Source: Candidatus Aalborgicola danicus (lineage in GTDB: Bacteria; Pseudomonadota; Gammaproteobacteria; Burkholderiales; Burkholderiaceae_C). From it: DNA of 51,441 nucleotides. Location of the stretch: the NCBI GenBank assembly GCA_016703945.1, contig JADJBC010000043.1, forward strand, positions 1 to 51,441, read 5' to 3'. Positions 34,080 through 43,062 of the stretch are shown one piece after another. The notes under the pieces were generated by a model. It made no database searches and had not been told where the DNA came from. It saw only the letters and a program-made list of their open reading frames with translations. The position numbers and the translations under genes were made by a program. Position 1 is the first letter of the stretch, and each line of letters opens with the position of its first letter.

Positions 34080-35891
34080 TTAGTGATACAGGGCTTCGAT
34101 TTCTGCCGCGTAGGTTTTGTAGATGCTGGAGCGGCGTACCTTCATGGTGGCGGTGACTTCACCGTCGTCATGGTCCAGCTCCTTGGTGAGCAGGTGGAAC
34201 TTGCGGATTTGGGAGACCTGGGCCAGGCGCTGGTTACCCTGGTTGATTTCTGTATCAATGAGGGCACGAACCAGAGAGTTCTCGACCAGCGACCGGAAGT
34301 GCGTGAAGGCAATGCGCTGTGCCTCGGCCCATTTGCCAACAGTTTCATAGTCAATCATCACCAACGCACCGACAAACTTTCGCCCATCAGCCACGATGAC
34401 ACACTCCTTGATGTAGGGGCTTGCCTTCATAGTGTTTTCAATCTCCGACGGGGTCAGGTTCTTGCCCCCTGCGGTGATCATGATGTCCTTGAGCCGGTCC
34501 ACAATCTTGAGTTGCCCCTGTTCTTCACGCACCACGTCACCGGTATGGAGCCAGCCGTTCTGGATGCTGCTCGCCGTGGCCTCAGGGTTCTTGTAATAGC
34601 CGGCGAACACCATGTCGCCACGCATCTGGAACTCACCCGCTTCACCAATACGCCACTCCACACCCAGGGTGGGCGTACCGACCGTCCCGATGACAACCTG
34701 ATCAAGCGGGTGTCCTGTGACCATGCCGGTGGATTCGGTCAAACCATATACCTCGACCAGCGGCACCCCGAGCACTCGGAAGAATCGAACCACGTCGGGC
34801 GGTATGGGCGCCGCACCCGTCAGTGCTACCTGAACGTTGCGCAGGCCAATGAAGTTCTGCAAAGCCCTGAAGATGGTCCAGTAGGCGGCAAAGTAAGTCA
34901 ACTTTTCAGCAAATGTCCATTGCGTGCGTGACTTTTCAGCCATCGGCTTGCACGCGGCGTGGGCCTTTTCGAAGAGTGCCCGTCGCAACCCACCGGCTTC
35001 CTGCAGCTTGATGCTGATGGATGCGTGCATTTTTTCCCAGATGCGGGGCACGCCCAGGAACATGTTGGGTGCAACCTCACGCAGGTCTTCCTGCACCGTC
35101 CGGATGGATTCGCCAAAGTTGACTTGGGATCCTGTGTAGATGGGGCAGAAGGTGGTGAGCATCTGCTCGGCCACATGGCACAGAGGCAAATACGACAGGT
35201 GGGTGGTGTCTTGCGTGAGGCGCAAGCGTTCAACGATGCCCGGTACCACGCCACGGATATTGCGATAGGAGATCATGGCCCCCTTGGGCTTGCCGGTGGA
35301 GCCTGAGGTGTAGATCATCAGACCGACATCGTCCAGAGTCTGGCGGGTCAGCGCGTCGTCAATCGACGCCTGTTCACCAGCGGATGCCCCCATCTTTTCG
35401 ACTTCGTCAAAGGTCGCGATGAGGCGTCGTGCCTCAATCGAGAAACTGCGCAGGCCCTTGGTTTCCACCACGATAATCTTGCGTAGGCGCGGCAACTGGT
35501 CACTGGCCTCAAGCACTTTGTCGGTCTGCTCCTGGTCTTCGCAGACCATGATTTCAATGTCTGCGTGACCCACCACATAGGCCACCTCCGAGGTGGGACT
35601 GGTTGGATACACCCCCACCGTGACAGCGCCCACCAACCCGGCACCCATTTGGGCGAGCACCCACTCGACACGGTTCTCGGAAATGACGCCGACATGTCCG
35701 CCCGCGGGCAACCCCAAGGCGCGCAGACCAAGGCCAAAATGGCACGCACGGCGATAATACTCAGCCCAGGTGAAAGGCTTCCAGATACCAAAGTCTTTTT
35801 GCCGTATGGCGATGCGCTCCGGGCTGGTAATGGCACGCGCGCGCAGCATTTGCGGCAACGTCATCGATGGAAGTTCGGCGGATGCGTGCAT
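34080..35891 (-). CDS. AMP-forming acyl-CoA synthetase, long-chain/FadD15-like
   Basis: 603 residues. The adenylate-forming signature YTSGSTGKPKGAMISY (P-loop 195-204) and later motifs (VEVYGLTESTG, then WLHTGDVV and DRLKDIMITAGGKNLTPSEI with the catalytic Lys region) identify an ANL-family ligase that activates carboxylic acids to CoA thioesters using ATP. The length and N-terminus (TLPQMLRARAITSPERIAIR) match long-chain-type ligases embedded in liv operons. It ends 36 bp before the hydratase and starts 3 bp after livF. It likely activates the acid imported by the ABC transporter; the substrate is unknown. Confidence 0.9.
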   Translation of the reverse strand: MHASAELPSMTLPQMLRARAITSPERIAIRQKDFGIWKPFTWAEYYRRACHFGLGLRALGLPAGGHVGVISENRVEWVLAQMGAGLVGAVTVGVYPTSPTSEVAYVVGHADIEIMVCEDQEQTDKVLEASDQLPRLRKIIVVETKGLRSFSIEARRLIATFDEVEKMGASAGEQASIDDALTRQTLDDVGLMIYTSGSTGKPKGAMISYRNIRGVVPGIVERLRLTQDTTHLSYLPLCHVAEQMLTTFCPIYTGSQVNFGESIRTVQEDLREVAPNMFLGVPRIWEKMHASISIKLQEAGGLRRALFEKAHAACKPMAEKSRTQWTFAEKLTYFAAYWTIFRALQNFIGLRNVQVALTGAAPIPPDVVRFFRVLGVPLVEVYGLTESTGMVTGHPLDQVVIGTVGTPTLGVEWRIGEAGEFQMRGDMVFAGYYKNPEATASSIQNGWLHTGDVVREEQGQLKIVDRLKDIMITAGGKNLTPSEIENTMKASPYIKECVIVADGRKFVGALVMIDYETVGKWAEAQRIAFTHFRSLVENSLVRALIDTEINQGNQRLAQVSQIRKFHLLTKELDHDDGEVTATMKVRRSSIYKTYAAEIEALYH

Positions 35892-35893
35892 GT

Positions 35894-36712
35894 TCAGGAC
35901 AGCCAGCGCTTGCGGCGTTTGTAGTGTTTGATGTCACGGAAGCTGCGTGTCTCACCACCCCCGCCCATGCCGAGGTAGAACTCCCGTACATCAGGGTCAG
36001 AAGCCAGTCGCTCGGCGCTGCCATCAATGACGATCTTGCCGTTTTCCATGATGTACCCGCTATGCGCTACCGCCAACGCGACCGTGGCGTTTTGCTCCAC
36101 CAGCAGCATGGAAACTCCGCGCTCAGTGTTGATGCGCGCGATGATGGCAAAGATGTCTTCTACCAGCTTGGGCGCCAGACCCAGCGAAGGCTCGTCGAGC
36201 AAAATGAGTTGAGGCTGGGCGATGAGCGCGCGGCCAATGGCCAGCATCTGCTGCTCGCCGCCCGATAGGTAGCCCGCCAGACTGGTGCGCCGCTCGTGCA
36301 GGCGTGGGAAGTAAGTGTAGACCAGATCGAAATCAGGCTTCGCACCCTTTCGACCCGACAGGGCGTAGGTTGCGGCAATGAGGTTTTCCTCAATGGTAAG
36401 GTCCTCAAAAACACGCCGTCCCTCCATCACATGGCTCACACCCTGGTGTACCAACTGCTGGGGTTCCAGCCGCGCCGTGGGTTGACCGTTGAAAAGAATG
36501 CTGCCGCTCTTCAGTTCGCCGTCTTCAAGTGCCAGCAGGCCTGAAATCGCCTTTAGTGTGGTGGACTTGCCTGCTCCGTTGCTGCCCAGCAGAGCCACAA
36601 TCTCGCCACGCGGCACGGCCAGCGACAGGCCCCGCAGGGCCTGCACGACCTTGTTGTAGATGACCTCGATGTTGTTGACTTCGAGGACGTGGTCCGTGCG
36701 CGGCAGGTTCAT
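35894..36712 (-). CDS. livF: Branched-chain amino acid-type ABC transporter ATPase (LivF-like)
   Basis: 272 residues. Walker A GSNGAGKST, signature YLSGGEQQMLAIGRAL, Walker B LILLDEPSLGLAP. The protein continues past the usual LivF end (about 235) with a tail FYLGMGGGGETRSFRDIKHY, seen in LivF proteins linked with acyl-CoA ligases. With LivG, H, M and the binding protein it forms a HAAT-type importer at the inner membrane. Confidence 0.9.
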   Translation of the reverse strand: MNLPRTDHVLEVNNIEVIYNKVVQALRGLSLAVPRGEIVALLGSNGAGKSTTLKAISGLLALEDGELKSGSILFNGQPTARLEPQQLVHQGVSHVMEGRRVFEDLTIEENLIAATYALSGRKGAKPDFDLVYTYFPRLHERRTSLAGYLSGGEQQMLAIGRALIAQPQLILLDEPSLGLAPKLVEDIFAIIARINTERGVSMLLVEQNATVALAVAHSGYIMENGKIVIDGSAERLASDPDVREFYLGMGGGGETRSFRDIKHYKRRKRWLS

Positions 36713-36719
36713 GTTGAGA

Positions 36720-37901
36720 TTACAGCGAAATCCAGTCAGATGCTGCCACCATCTTTTGTGTCTTCATATCGGCCTTGTAGACGCGACCCACCGGAATGGA
36801 GTTGCCTTTGATGGTGATTGGCACGCCAATCAAACCACCGGTGTCAAAGTCCTTGATGCTGTTGAGTGCGGCCTTGAGGTTCTTGCCGGTAAGTTCCTTT
36901 TTGGCGTCCAGCGTGCGCTTGGCAGACTCGACGAACAGCATGGCAGCGAGGAAGCCCTGAATGTAGGCCGTGCTCTGGTACTCGGGGCGCATCTGGCGGA
37001 TTTTGTCGAGCATGGGTGCCTTGGCCGACGTATCGTAGTAGTAGCGGTAGGGCATCACACCCATAAAACCGTCACCGGCCTCACCCATCTTCATCACGGT
37101 GGAGCTGTCCATGGTCCAGAACGTGCCCATCCACTTCGTGGTCATGCCCTGTTGCTTGCCTTGGGTAATGAACTCGGGAATCGGTGCCAGGATGTAGCCG
37201 TGGAAGATGGTGTAGTCGGGCGCAGCGCGGCGTAGTTTGATCACTTCACCCGATACATCCACGCTGCCAGCCTGCGTCATGATCTTGATGGCGACAGTCA
37301 GACCCAGCTTCTTGGCAAGCGCTTCACTGCTGTCAATCGGATCGCGGCCAAATTCGGAGTCGGAGTAGACAAACGCCACTTTGGCACCCGGCTTTTCCTT
37401 AGCTATGTGGTTCAGCAGAATGCCAAACATTTCGGTGTAGTCAGGCCCAACGAGAAATTGGTTGGGGTATTTGACCGGGTCGTTCAACTCGGTAGCGAAT
37501 GAAGCTCCCGCCATCATGATGTTACCGTTGCGTTCCAGCTCAGGATTGATGGTCTTGGAAAAGCCGGTGGAGTCACCGTAATAGAGATTGACCTTGTTCT
37601 GGCTGGTAATTTTCTTGAACGCAGCGACAGATACGTCGACCTTGTAGCCTGTGTCTTCCGGCACATACTTGATCTTGCGGCCCTTTACGCCACCGGCATC
37701 ATTCACGATCTTGACGTAGTCCGATATGCCGGCATTGATGCCGATGCCTGCGAAGGAAAAAACGCCCGTCATGGGGATGGAGCCACCAATGACGATCTCA
37801 TCGCCGCTAGCCTGTGCATGGGCCGCCAGTGGTGCCACCAGCGTGGCGCCAGCGGCAAGCAAAAGGGAGCGACGGCGTTGGGAAGTCAGGGAATCTTGCA
37901 T
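36720..37901 (-). CDS. livK: ABC transporter substrate-binding protein (LivK-like)
   Basis: A 393-residue exported receptor. The signal peptide has an RRR motif and hydrophobic core (RRSLLLAAGATLVAPLAAHA), cleaved at about residue 30-32 before SGDEIVIGGS. The mature body is a type I periplasmic binding protein (Peripla_BP_6: GGSIPMTGVFSFAGIGINAG; KVAFVYSDSEFG). It lies 7 bp upstream of livF and 53 bp downstream of livM. Such receptors in ligase-linked operons often bind aromatic or branched acids rather than amino acids. Confidence 0.88.
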   Translation of the reverse strand: MQDSLTSQRRRSLLLAAGATLVAPLAAHAQASGDEIVIGGSIPMTGVFSFAGIGINAGISDYVKIVNDAGGVKGRKIKYVPEDTGYKVDVSVAAFKKITSQNKVNLYYGDSTGFSKTINPELERNGNIMMAGASFATELNDPVKYPNQFLVGPDYTEMFGILLNHIAKEKPGAKVAFVYSDSEFGRDPIDSSEALAKKLGLTVAIKIMTQAGSVDVSGEVIKLRRAAPDYTIFHGYILAPIPEFITQGKQQGMTTKWMGTFWTMDSSTVMKMGEAGDGFMGVMPYRYYYDTSAKAPMLDKIRQMRPEYQSTAYIQGFLAAMLFVESAKRTLDAKKELTGKNLKAALNSIKDFDTGGLIGVPITIKGNSIPVGRVYKADMKTQKMVAASDWISL

Positions 37902-37954
37902 GCTAGTCTCCTAGTTTGGATGGACGTTCTAAAGAACTGTGTGTCTTGCCCGCG

Positions 37955-38992
37955 CTAATTGCGGAAAGGCCACAGGTGGAAAAAGCGGCGAATGCGCCGC
38001 CACACTTCTGCGAGCCCATGTGGCTCGAACACCAGAAAACCGATGATCAACAGACCGAAAATAATGGTTCGAACAGGCGACAGAAACACTGTTAGTTCCG
38101 TGTTGTTTGGCAGCAGGTCAAACACCAGTTTGAGCAGCTCCGGGACCATGGTCATAAAGACGGCGCCCAGAATGGCGCCCAGGATCGTTCCCATGCCGCC
38201 AACGATGATGGCTGCGAGAAAGAAGATGGACATCAGGAGCGGAAAGCTTTCGGGCGTCACCACCCGGAAAAAGTACGCCCACATGCCACCTGCCACGCCA
38301 GCATAGAAGGACGACAGTCCAAAGGACAGGAGCTTGTAGCGCAGCAACGGGATGCCCAGCACCTCGGCTGAAATATCGCGATCGCGGATGGCGATGAAGG
38401 CACGTCCAATGCGCGTACGAAACAGGTTGGCCGCGCCCAGCAACATCAAAATGGTGATGGGCACAATCACCCAGTACAGGCGAAACGAGGTGTCCAGCGG
38501 TACATCAAACAAGCGTGCCGGCGGCAGACTGAGGCCTCCGGTTCCACCCGCGAAACTCAGATTGGCAAACAGGAAATGGGTGATAAATGACGCCGCAATC
38601 GTGGCGATTGCCAGGTACAGGCCTTTGACACGCAGCGACGGGATACCCACGATAAGCCCACCCAGCATGGCCACAATGCCACCTGCCAGAATATTGAGCA
38701 GGAAGGGTGTGCCAACTTTGGCCTGCAGGATAGCCACGGTATAGGCACCCAACCCCATAAATGCCGCCTGTCCTAAACTGACCAGACCGGTGTAGCCTGT
38801 CAGAATATTCAGCCCCGCTGCGCTGGCGACATTGATGCTGACCAAGCAGGCCAGGTAGAGCCAGTATTCACTGGCCATGAAGGGAAACAATAGCAACAGG
38901 GCGACACCCACCGCCACCCATATTTTTTGCGTGCGGGAGTCGAACAGCGCTGCGTCGGCGATGTAGGTTTCTTTAAGTGTGCCAATTCTCAT
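37955..38992 (-). CDS. livM: ABC transporter permease (LivM-like)
   Basis: 345 residues with about 8-10 hydrophobic helices. The LivM signature GLNILTGYTGLVSLGQAAFM is present, as is GRAFIAIRDRDISAEVLGI, the loop that contacts the ATPase. Its ATG shares one base with the livH stop (TGATG), so the two permeases are coupled. Forms the translocation pore with LivH. Confidence 0.9.
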   Translation of the reverse strand: MRIGTLKETYIADAALFDSRTQKIWVAVGVALLLLFPFMASEYWLYLACLVSINVASAAGLNILTGYTGLVSLGQAAFMGLGAYTVAILQAKVGTPFLLNILAGGIVAMLGGLIVGIPSLRVKGLYLAIATIAASFITHFLFANLSFAGGTGGLSLPPARLFDVPLDTSFRLYWVIVPITILMLLGAANLFRTRIGRAFIAIRDRDISAEVLGIPLLRYKLLSFGLSSFYAGVAGGMWAYFFRVVTPESFPLLMSIFFLAAIIVGGMGTILGAILGAVFMTMVPELLKLVFDLLPNNTELTVFLSPVRTIIFGLLIIGFLVFEPHGLAEVWRRIRRFFHLWPFRN

Positions 38993-39870
38993 CAGAGTCT
39001 CTCGATCTCGTGGGTGCCGAACAGGCCATAAGGCCGCACCATCAGAATGACCACCAGGACGATGAAGGTCGCCAGCAGCTTGTACTCGCCGCCCAGGTAG
39101 GCACCCGCAAGGGCCTCAACCAGGCCGATGAAAAGGCCACCCACCAGAGCGCCCAGAACGCTATCCAGACCACCCACAATTACTACCACCAGCACCGACA
39201 GGCCGAACACGCCCATGCTCGACGAGATGCCGCCAATCGAACCCACGATGATTCCGGAAATCGCCGCGATCATGGCGGATACCACCCAGGCAAGCGAAAA
39301 CACGCGTGGCACATTGATGCCCATGGAATAGGCTGCAGCCTGGTCCGAGGCTGTGGCCCGCAAGGCCACCCCGCCGCGCCAGAAACGGAACACCAGCAGC
39401 ACGGCCGCGATGAACACCACGGCAATCATCGCCCCCCAGAAGACCTTGGGCGCCAGGAAGGCATCACCAATGATGATGGGCTGATTCGGCATGAAGTCCG
39501 GCAGGCGGCGCTGGTCCGCGGTCCAGATCATCTCCACTAGGCCCACCAGCACGGATCCCAAACCGACGGTGACCATGAACACCGAGATTGGTGGCTCGCC
39601 CAGCAATGGGCGAATCATGGTGCGCTCTATCACCGCACCAAGCAGGCCCGAGCCAAGCACCGCCGCTGGAATGGCCAGCCACAGCGGCAGCGAAAAGGTG
39701 GCTGCAAAGGCAAAGAATAGGTAGGCACCGACCATCAGCATTTCGCCAATGGCAATGTTGACCACACGGGTGGCCTTGTAAACCATGACAAAGGCTAGCG
39801 CGGCCAACGCATACAAGCCACCGCTGGCAGTACCAGTCAGGCTGATTTCAAACAGGTAGGCCCAATCCAT
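38992..39870 (-). CDS. livH: ABC transporter permease (LivH-like)
   Basis: 292 residues with about 8 membrane helices. LivH marks include GGLYALAALAFVMVYKATRV and NIAIGEMLMVGAYLFFAFA at the start, and ALRATASDQAAAYSMGINVP in the EAA-like coupling loop. Start overlaps the livG stop by one base (TGATG). Partner of LivM. Confidence 0.9.
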   Translation of the reverse strand: MDWAYLFEISLTGTASGGLYALAALAFVMVYKATRVVNIAIGEMLMVGAYLFFAFAATFSLPLWLAIPAAVLGSGLLGAVIERTMIRPLLGEPPISVFMVTVGLGSVLVGLVEMIWTADQRRLPDFMPNQPIIIGDAFLAPKVFWGAMIAVVFIAAVLLVFRFWRGGVALRATASDQAAAYSMGINVPRVFSLAWVVSAMIAAISGIIVGSIGGISSSMGVFGLSVLVVVIVGGLDSVLGALVGGLFIGLVEALAGAYLGGEYKLLATFIVLVVILMVRPYGLFGTHEIERL

Positions 39871-40739
39871 CAGACAACTCCTTGGGCTTGCACATGGGAC
39901 GTGGCGCCGGCGCGCAGTTTGCGTCGAAGGTCAGCAACGTCGCCGGAACCCAGGTAAGCGCGAATGACCTCGGGATCGGCCTGCACGGCGGCGGGAACTC
40001 CCTTGGCAATGACCTGACCGAAGTTCAGCACCACGACGTGATCGGAAAGGTCCATCACCATGCCCATGTCGTGCTCCACCATCAGCACGGTCACGCCCCA
40101 TTCCTCGCGCACATCCAGGATGAAGCGCGCCATGTCCTCGGTTTCCTCGCGGTTCATGCCGGCTACGGGCTCGTCCAGCATCAGGATCTCGGGTTGCATG
40201 GCCAGGGCGCGGGCCATCTCGACGCGCTTTTGCAGTCCGTACGACAGGGCGGAGACCGGCGCGTGGCGGATATGGTCGATCTCCAGAAAATCAATGATGC
40301 GCTCCTCGATGTCAGCCCGCAGGGCAGCCTCCTCGCGGCGCGCCCGTCCGATATAGAACAGGGCATCGAGCACATTGGTTTTCAGATGCGCATGGCGGCC
40401 GAGCTTGATGTTGTCGAGCACCGTCATACCGCGAAACAAGGCAATATTCTGGAAACTGCGCCCCAGTCCCAACTTGGCGCGCTGTGGTGCCGGTAGAGTC
40501 GTAATGTCCTGACCCTTAAAGCGCACATAACCGCTATTGGGACGGTAAAAACCCGAGATGGTGTTGAACAGCGATGTCTTGCCCGCACCGTTGGGGCCAA
40601 TGACAGCGGTGATGGATCCGGGTGCCACATCAAAACCCACGCCGTTGAGCGCCCGTACACCACCAAACGCCAAAGTGACGCCTTCCACCTGCAAAAGAGG
40701 TGCAGTAGCGGCAGGGCCGCCGGGTGGTGATTTATTCAT
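39870..40739 (-). CDS. livG: ABC transporter ATPase (LivG-like)
   Basis: 289 residues; first gene of the operon. Walker A GPNGAGKTSLFN, a LivG-type signature LSYGLQKRVEMARALAMQPE (SYGxQ instead of SGGQQ), Walker B ILMLDEPVAGMNREETEDMA, switch His in VEHDMGMVMDL. The N-terminal Pro/Ala segment is a short extension. Its promoter faces the TetR gene across 127 bp with a palindrome at 40799-40812. Confidence 0.9.
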   Translation of the reverse strand: MNKSPPGGPAATAPLLQVEGVTLAFGGVRALNGVGFDVAPGSITAVIGPNGAGKTSLFNTISGFYRPNSGYVRFKGQDITTLPAPQRAKLGLGRSFQNIALFRGMTVLDNIKLGRHAHLKTNVLDALFYIGRARREEAALRADIEERIIDFLEIDHIRHAPVSALSYGLQKRVEMARALAMQPEILMLDEPVAGMNREETEDMARFILDVREEWGVTVLMVEHDMGMVMDLSDHVVVLNFGQVIAKGVPAAVQADPEVIRAYLGSGDVADLRRKLRAGATSHVQAQGVV

Positions 40740-40798
40740 TGCTTTGGCGACTGCGGGTTTTTGCGTAGTGAAAACAATCCTACTTATGCGTAAAGTAC

Positions 40799-40812
40799 TT
40801 ACTCACGAGTAA
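40799..40812. promoter_or_regulatory. Palindromic operator between livG and the TetR gene
   Basis: TTACTC-ac-GAGTAA is a perfect 6-bp-arm palindrome in AT-rich DNA, 60 bp from the livG start and 55 bp from the TetR start. It is well placed to repress both. Ligand-released repression by an acyl-CoA is a plausible model, inferred from similar clusters. Confidence 0.6.
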
Positions 40813-40866
40813 ATAGTAGATTTTTCTGGCCATTTCCGTATCAGGTCTTACCCTAGGTAACCCACC

Positions 40867-41592
40867 ATGACAAAACCATTGGCCGCAACAAAGGCGTCCC
40901 ATGCTGACACTCCGGTTTCGCCTTGGGCACCGGCTTCCGTGCGAGAACAGCAGCGTGAAGTCAAGCGTAACGCCGTGCTACAGGCCGCTGCGCAGATGTT
41001 TAATGAGCGGGGTTTCCATGCCACGTCGCTGGATGACGTAGCGGCCCGGCTGCATGTCAGTAAGCCCACGCTGTATTACTACGTGAAGAGCAAGGACGAA
41101 ATATTGTTTGAATGTGTGCGTGCGGGCCTTCAGATGATGCAGGCAGGCATTGCCGAAACCAGCAGTCGGGGCGGCTCTGCCATTGAACAGCTCGTGGCAT
41201 GCATGCGTACTTATGGGCAGATCGTCACCATGGATTTTGGAATGTGCCTGATCCGCATTGGCGAAGATCCATTGCCTCCCGAGAGCCGCAAGGAGTTGCG
41301 ACGCGCAAAATCGGCCATCGACTTGGAGTTTCGGCGCCTGATCGCTGCTGGCATGGAGGAGGGATCACTGGTTCCTTGCGATCCAAAAATAACGGCATTT
41401 GCAATTGCAGGGGCACTGAGCTGGATCGGTCGGTGGTACCAACCGGGCGGAGATTACTCTGCGGAAGAAGTGGTGGAACGGGTGATGAACACGCTGCTCG
41501 GAAGTTTGCTTACTCCCGGCTCACGCGCATCTCGCGCGAGGTCCAAGATTGTGCCGAAGGTAACAGCTACCAAAAAAAAAGGAAGGAAATAG
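40867..41592 (+). CDS. TetR-family regulator
   Basis: 241 residues. The N-terminal DNA-binding domain is typical (VLQAAAQMFNERGFHATSLD, then VAARLHVSKPTLYYYVKSKD, about residues 38-77). The C-terminal ligand-binding domain resembles TetR_C regulators of fatty acid and acyl-CoA genes, ending in a Lys/Arg-rich tail (ARSKIVPKVTATKKKGRK). Divergent from the liv-ligase operon; expected to repress it and itself through 40799-40812 until an acyl-CoA or acid binds. Confidence 0.88.
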   Translation: MTKPLAATKASHADTPVSPWAPASVREQQREVKRNAVLQAAAQMFNERGFHATSLDDVAARLHVSKPTLYYYVKSKDEILFECVRAGLQMMQAGIAETSSRGGSAIEQLVACMRTYGQIVTMDFGMCLIRIGEDPLPPESRKELRRAKSAIDLEFRRLIAAGMEEGSLVPCDPKITAFAIAGALSWIGRWYQPGGDYSAEEVVERVMNTLLGSLLTPGSRASRARSKIVPKVTATKKKGRK

Positions 41593-41898
41593 CTCCGAAC
41601 ATTCTCGGGTTTCGAGCAATTCCACCTTCAGAATACCCCCAACGATGCCAGCGATTTACGGTGTTGAGGCGGCCCCTGGCCATAGCAGCCGATATTGATC
41701 GGGTCAGGAATGAAATTCAGTCCTGTGGCGCATACACCTCGAAGGGTTGTTTGACAACTGCAGGGAGGTAGATCGCACAAAATTCACCCGGCATTGCGCG
41801 GGAAGCCTCGCCGTTCAGGGCGAGGAGGCAGAGCGCGTGTCGCGTAGCGGCACATCGGTACTTGTGCAGAGTATGTAAGCTGTATAAAAGAACAGTAT
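41593..41898. other. Intergenic DNA with the left part of the tnpB element
   Basis: A 306-bp stretch after the TetR gene. The first 190 bp show nothing recognisable; from about 41790 it holds the left end of the tnpB element, with a perfect hairpin at 41806-41825. Confidence 0.5.
41806..41825 (+). repeat. Left-end hairpin of the tnpB element
   Basis: A perfect 7-bp stem with a 6-base loop followed by AGG, resembling the right-end hairpin in sequence. In IS200/IS605 elements subterminal hairpins are recognised by TnpA as single strands. Confidence 0.65.
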
Positions 41899-42990
41899 AT
41901 GCTTGAAACGACGAAGACCCTCAAACTGCGCATTAAGGACAAACACCAAGCGGTGCTTCTGTCCATGGCGCGTGAGGTCAACACCGTCTGGAATTTCTGC
42001 AATGAGACCAGCGCCAAAGCGGTACGTGAGCGCAACAAATTCTTGAGTGGCTACGACCTCCAGAAACTAACCGATGGGTTCTCCAAGTGCGATGGCGTTG
42101 TAATCGGGAGTGCTACAACACAGCAAGTGTGCGAAGAATACGCCACACGCAGACGCCAGTTCAAACGGGCAAGGCTCATCTGGCGTGTCTCCAATCCCAA
42201 GTCCTCCAGGCGGTCCTTGGGCTGGATTCCATTCAAGTCCCGTGCCGCTCGATACAAGGCCGGACAAGTTCATTTTGCTGGGCAGAAACTTAGCCTGTGG
42301 GACAGCTACGGCCTTGCAAACTACGATTTGCGTGCGGGTTCGTTTTGCGAGGATTCGCGTGGACGGTGGTATTTTAATGTTCAGGTCAAACTACCTGAGT
42401 TGGTAGGCCCTGCACTTCCAACTCCCACCGCGTCGGTTGGCATAGACCTTGGACTAAAGACCTGTGCAACCACGTCGGACGGCGCGAAGATCGAAGGCCG
42501 CTTTTACCGTGGCCTTGAGTGCAAACTTGGGATCGCGCAACGTGCGGGCAAGAAAGCACGCTCCCGAGCCATACACGCGAAGATTGGAAACCAACGCAAA
42601 GACATGCTGCACAAGTTCAGCACTGCGCTGGTAAAGAGTAACGCCGCCATTTTTGTGGGCGACGTGGCCAGCGCCAAGCTTGTCAAAACCAAGATGGCCA
42701 AGAGCACGCTGGACGCGGGCTGGTCATCGCTGAAGACGATGTTGGAATACAAGAGCCATCAGGCCGGTATCGTCTTTGAAGAGGTCAACGAGGCCTATAC
42801 AACCCAGACTTGTTCGTGCTGCAGATGCGTATCTGCCAGCAGTCCGAAAGGTAGAGCCGGTTTGCGAATAAGAGAGTGGACTTGCAGTGAGTGCGAATCG
42901 GTCAACGACCGTGATGTGAACGCTGCAAGGAACATTCTCGCGCTGGGGCACCAGCGTCTCGCAGGAGGAATCCCTAGCGCCACTCGCTGA
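41899..42990 (+). CDS. tnpB: TnpB, RNA-guided nuclease of IS605-type elements
   Basis: 363 residues. The OrfB helix-turn-helix region is at 15-90. The RuvC domain has Asp183 (GIDLGLKT) and Asp339 (DRDVNAARN). The zinc ribbon is C305/C308 and C329/C332. Where many TnpB proteins have V-E-D-L, this one reads IFVGDVASAKL with Gly254, so the canonical RuvC Glu is missing. Glu residues in FEEVNEAYTTQTCS (294, 295, 298) may substitute, as in TnpB groups with rearranged active sites. Family knowledge says TnpB cuts DNA guided by an RNA from its element end. The start ATG lacks a strong ribosome site. Otherwise full-length and apparently intact. Confidence 0.85.
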   Translation: MLETTKTLKLRIKDKHQAVLLSMAREVNTVWNFCNETSAKAVRERNKFLSGYDLQKLTDGFSKCDGVVIGSATTQQVCEEYATRRRQFKRARLIWRVSNPKSSRRSLGWIPFKSRAARYKAGQVHFAGQKLSLWDSYGLANYDLRAGSFCEDSRGRWYFNVQVKLPELVGPALPTPTASVGIDLGLKTCATTSDGAKIEGRFYRGLECKLGIAQRAGKKARSRAIHAKIGNQRKDMLHKFSTALVKSNAAIFVGDVASAKLVKTKMAKSTLDAGWSSLKTMLEYKSHQAGIVFEEVNEAYTTQTCSCCRCVSASSPKGRAGLRIREWTCSECESVNDRDVNAARNILALGHQRLAGGIPSATR

Positions 42991-43060
42991 GCAGCGCAAG
43001 GGAGGGACTGGTATCGAAAGGTATCAGGAATCATCGCCATTCATGGCGGGGAGGATGTCA
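42890..43060 (+). ncRNA. Predicted guide (omega/re) RNA region of the TnpB element
   Basis: In this element class the guide RNA covers the 3' end of tnpB and the right end of the element, with the guide copied from flanking DNA. Here the interval contains the right-end hairpin (43035-43048). Downstream of it lies the rep C-terminus, which would give the guide sequence. Predicted by position only. Confidence 0.35.
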
Positions 43061-43062
43061 AA

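Larger units (their letters stand above)
41790..43060 (+). mobile_element. IS200/IS605-type element carrying only tnpB
   Basis: A single tnpB gene flanked by related hairpins. Left, CCTCGCC-gttcag-GGCGAGG (41806-41825). Right, CGCCAT-tc-ATGGCG (43035-43048). The two hairpin regions share the frame TCGCC-N-TTCA-N-GGCG-N-GGAGG. No TnpA transposase gene is present, so movement would need one in trans. The right end stops about 3 bp from the stop codon of rep, so insertion did not interrupt it. Exact ends were not determined. Confidence 0.7.

Noticed and set aside
34017..34931. Plus-strand 304-aa frame opposite the acyl-CoA ligase
   Set aside because: Despite its length it is antisense to a strongly conserved enzyme and shows no domain.
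38977..39540. Plus-strand 187-aa frame rich in His, Asn and Gln
   Set aside because: Antisense to livH/livM, composition typical of the complement of membrane-protein codons.
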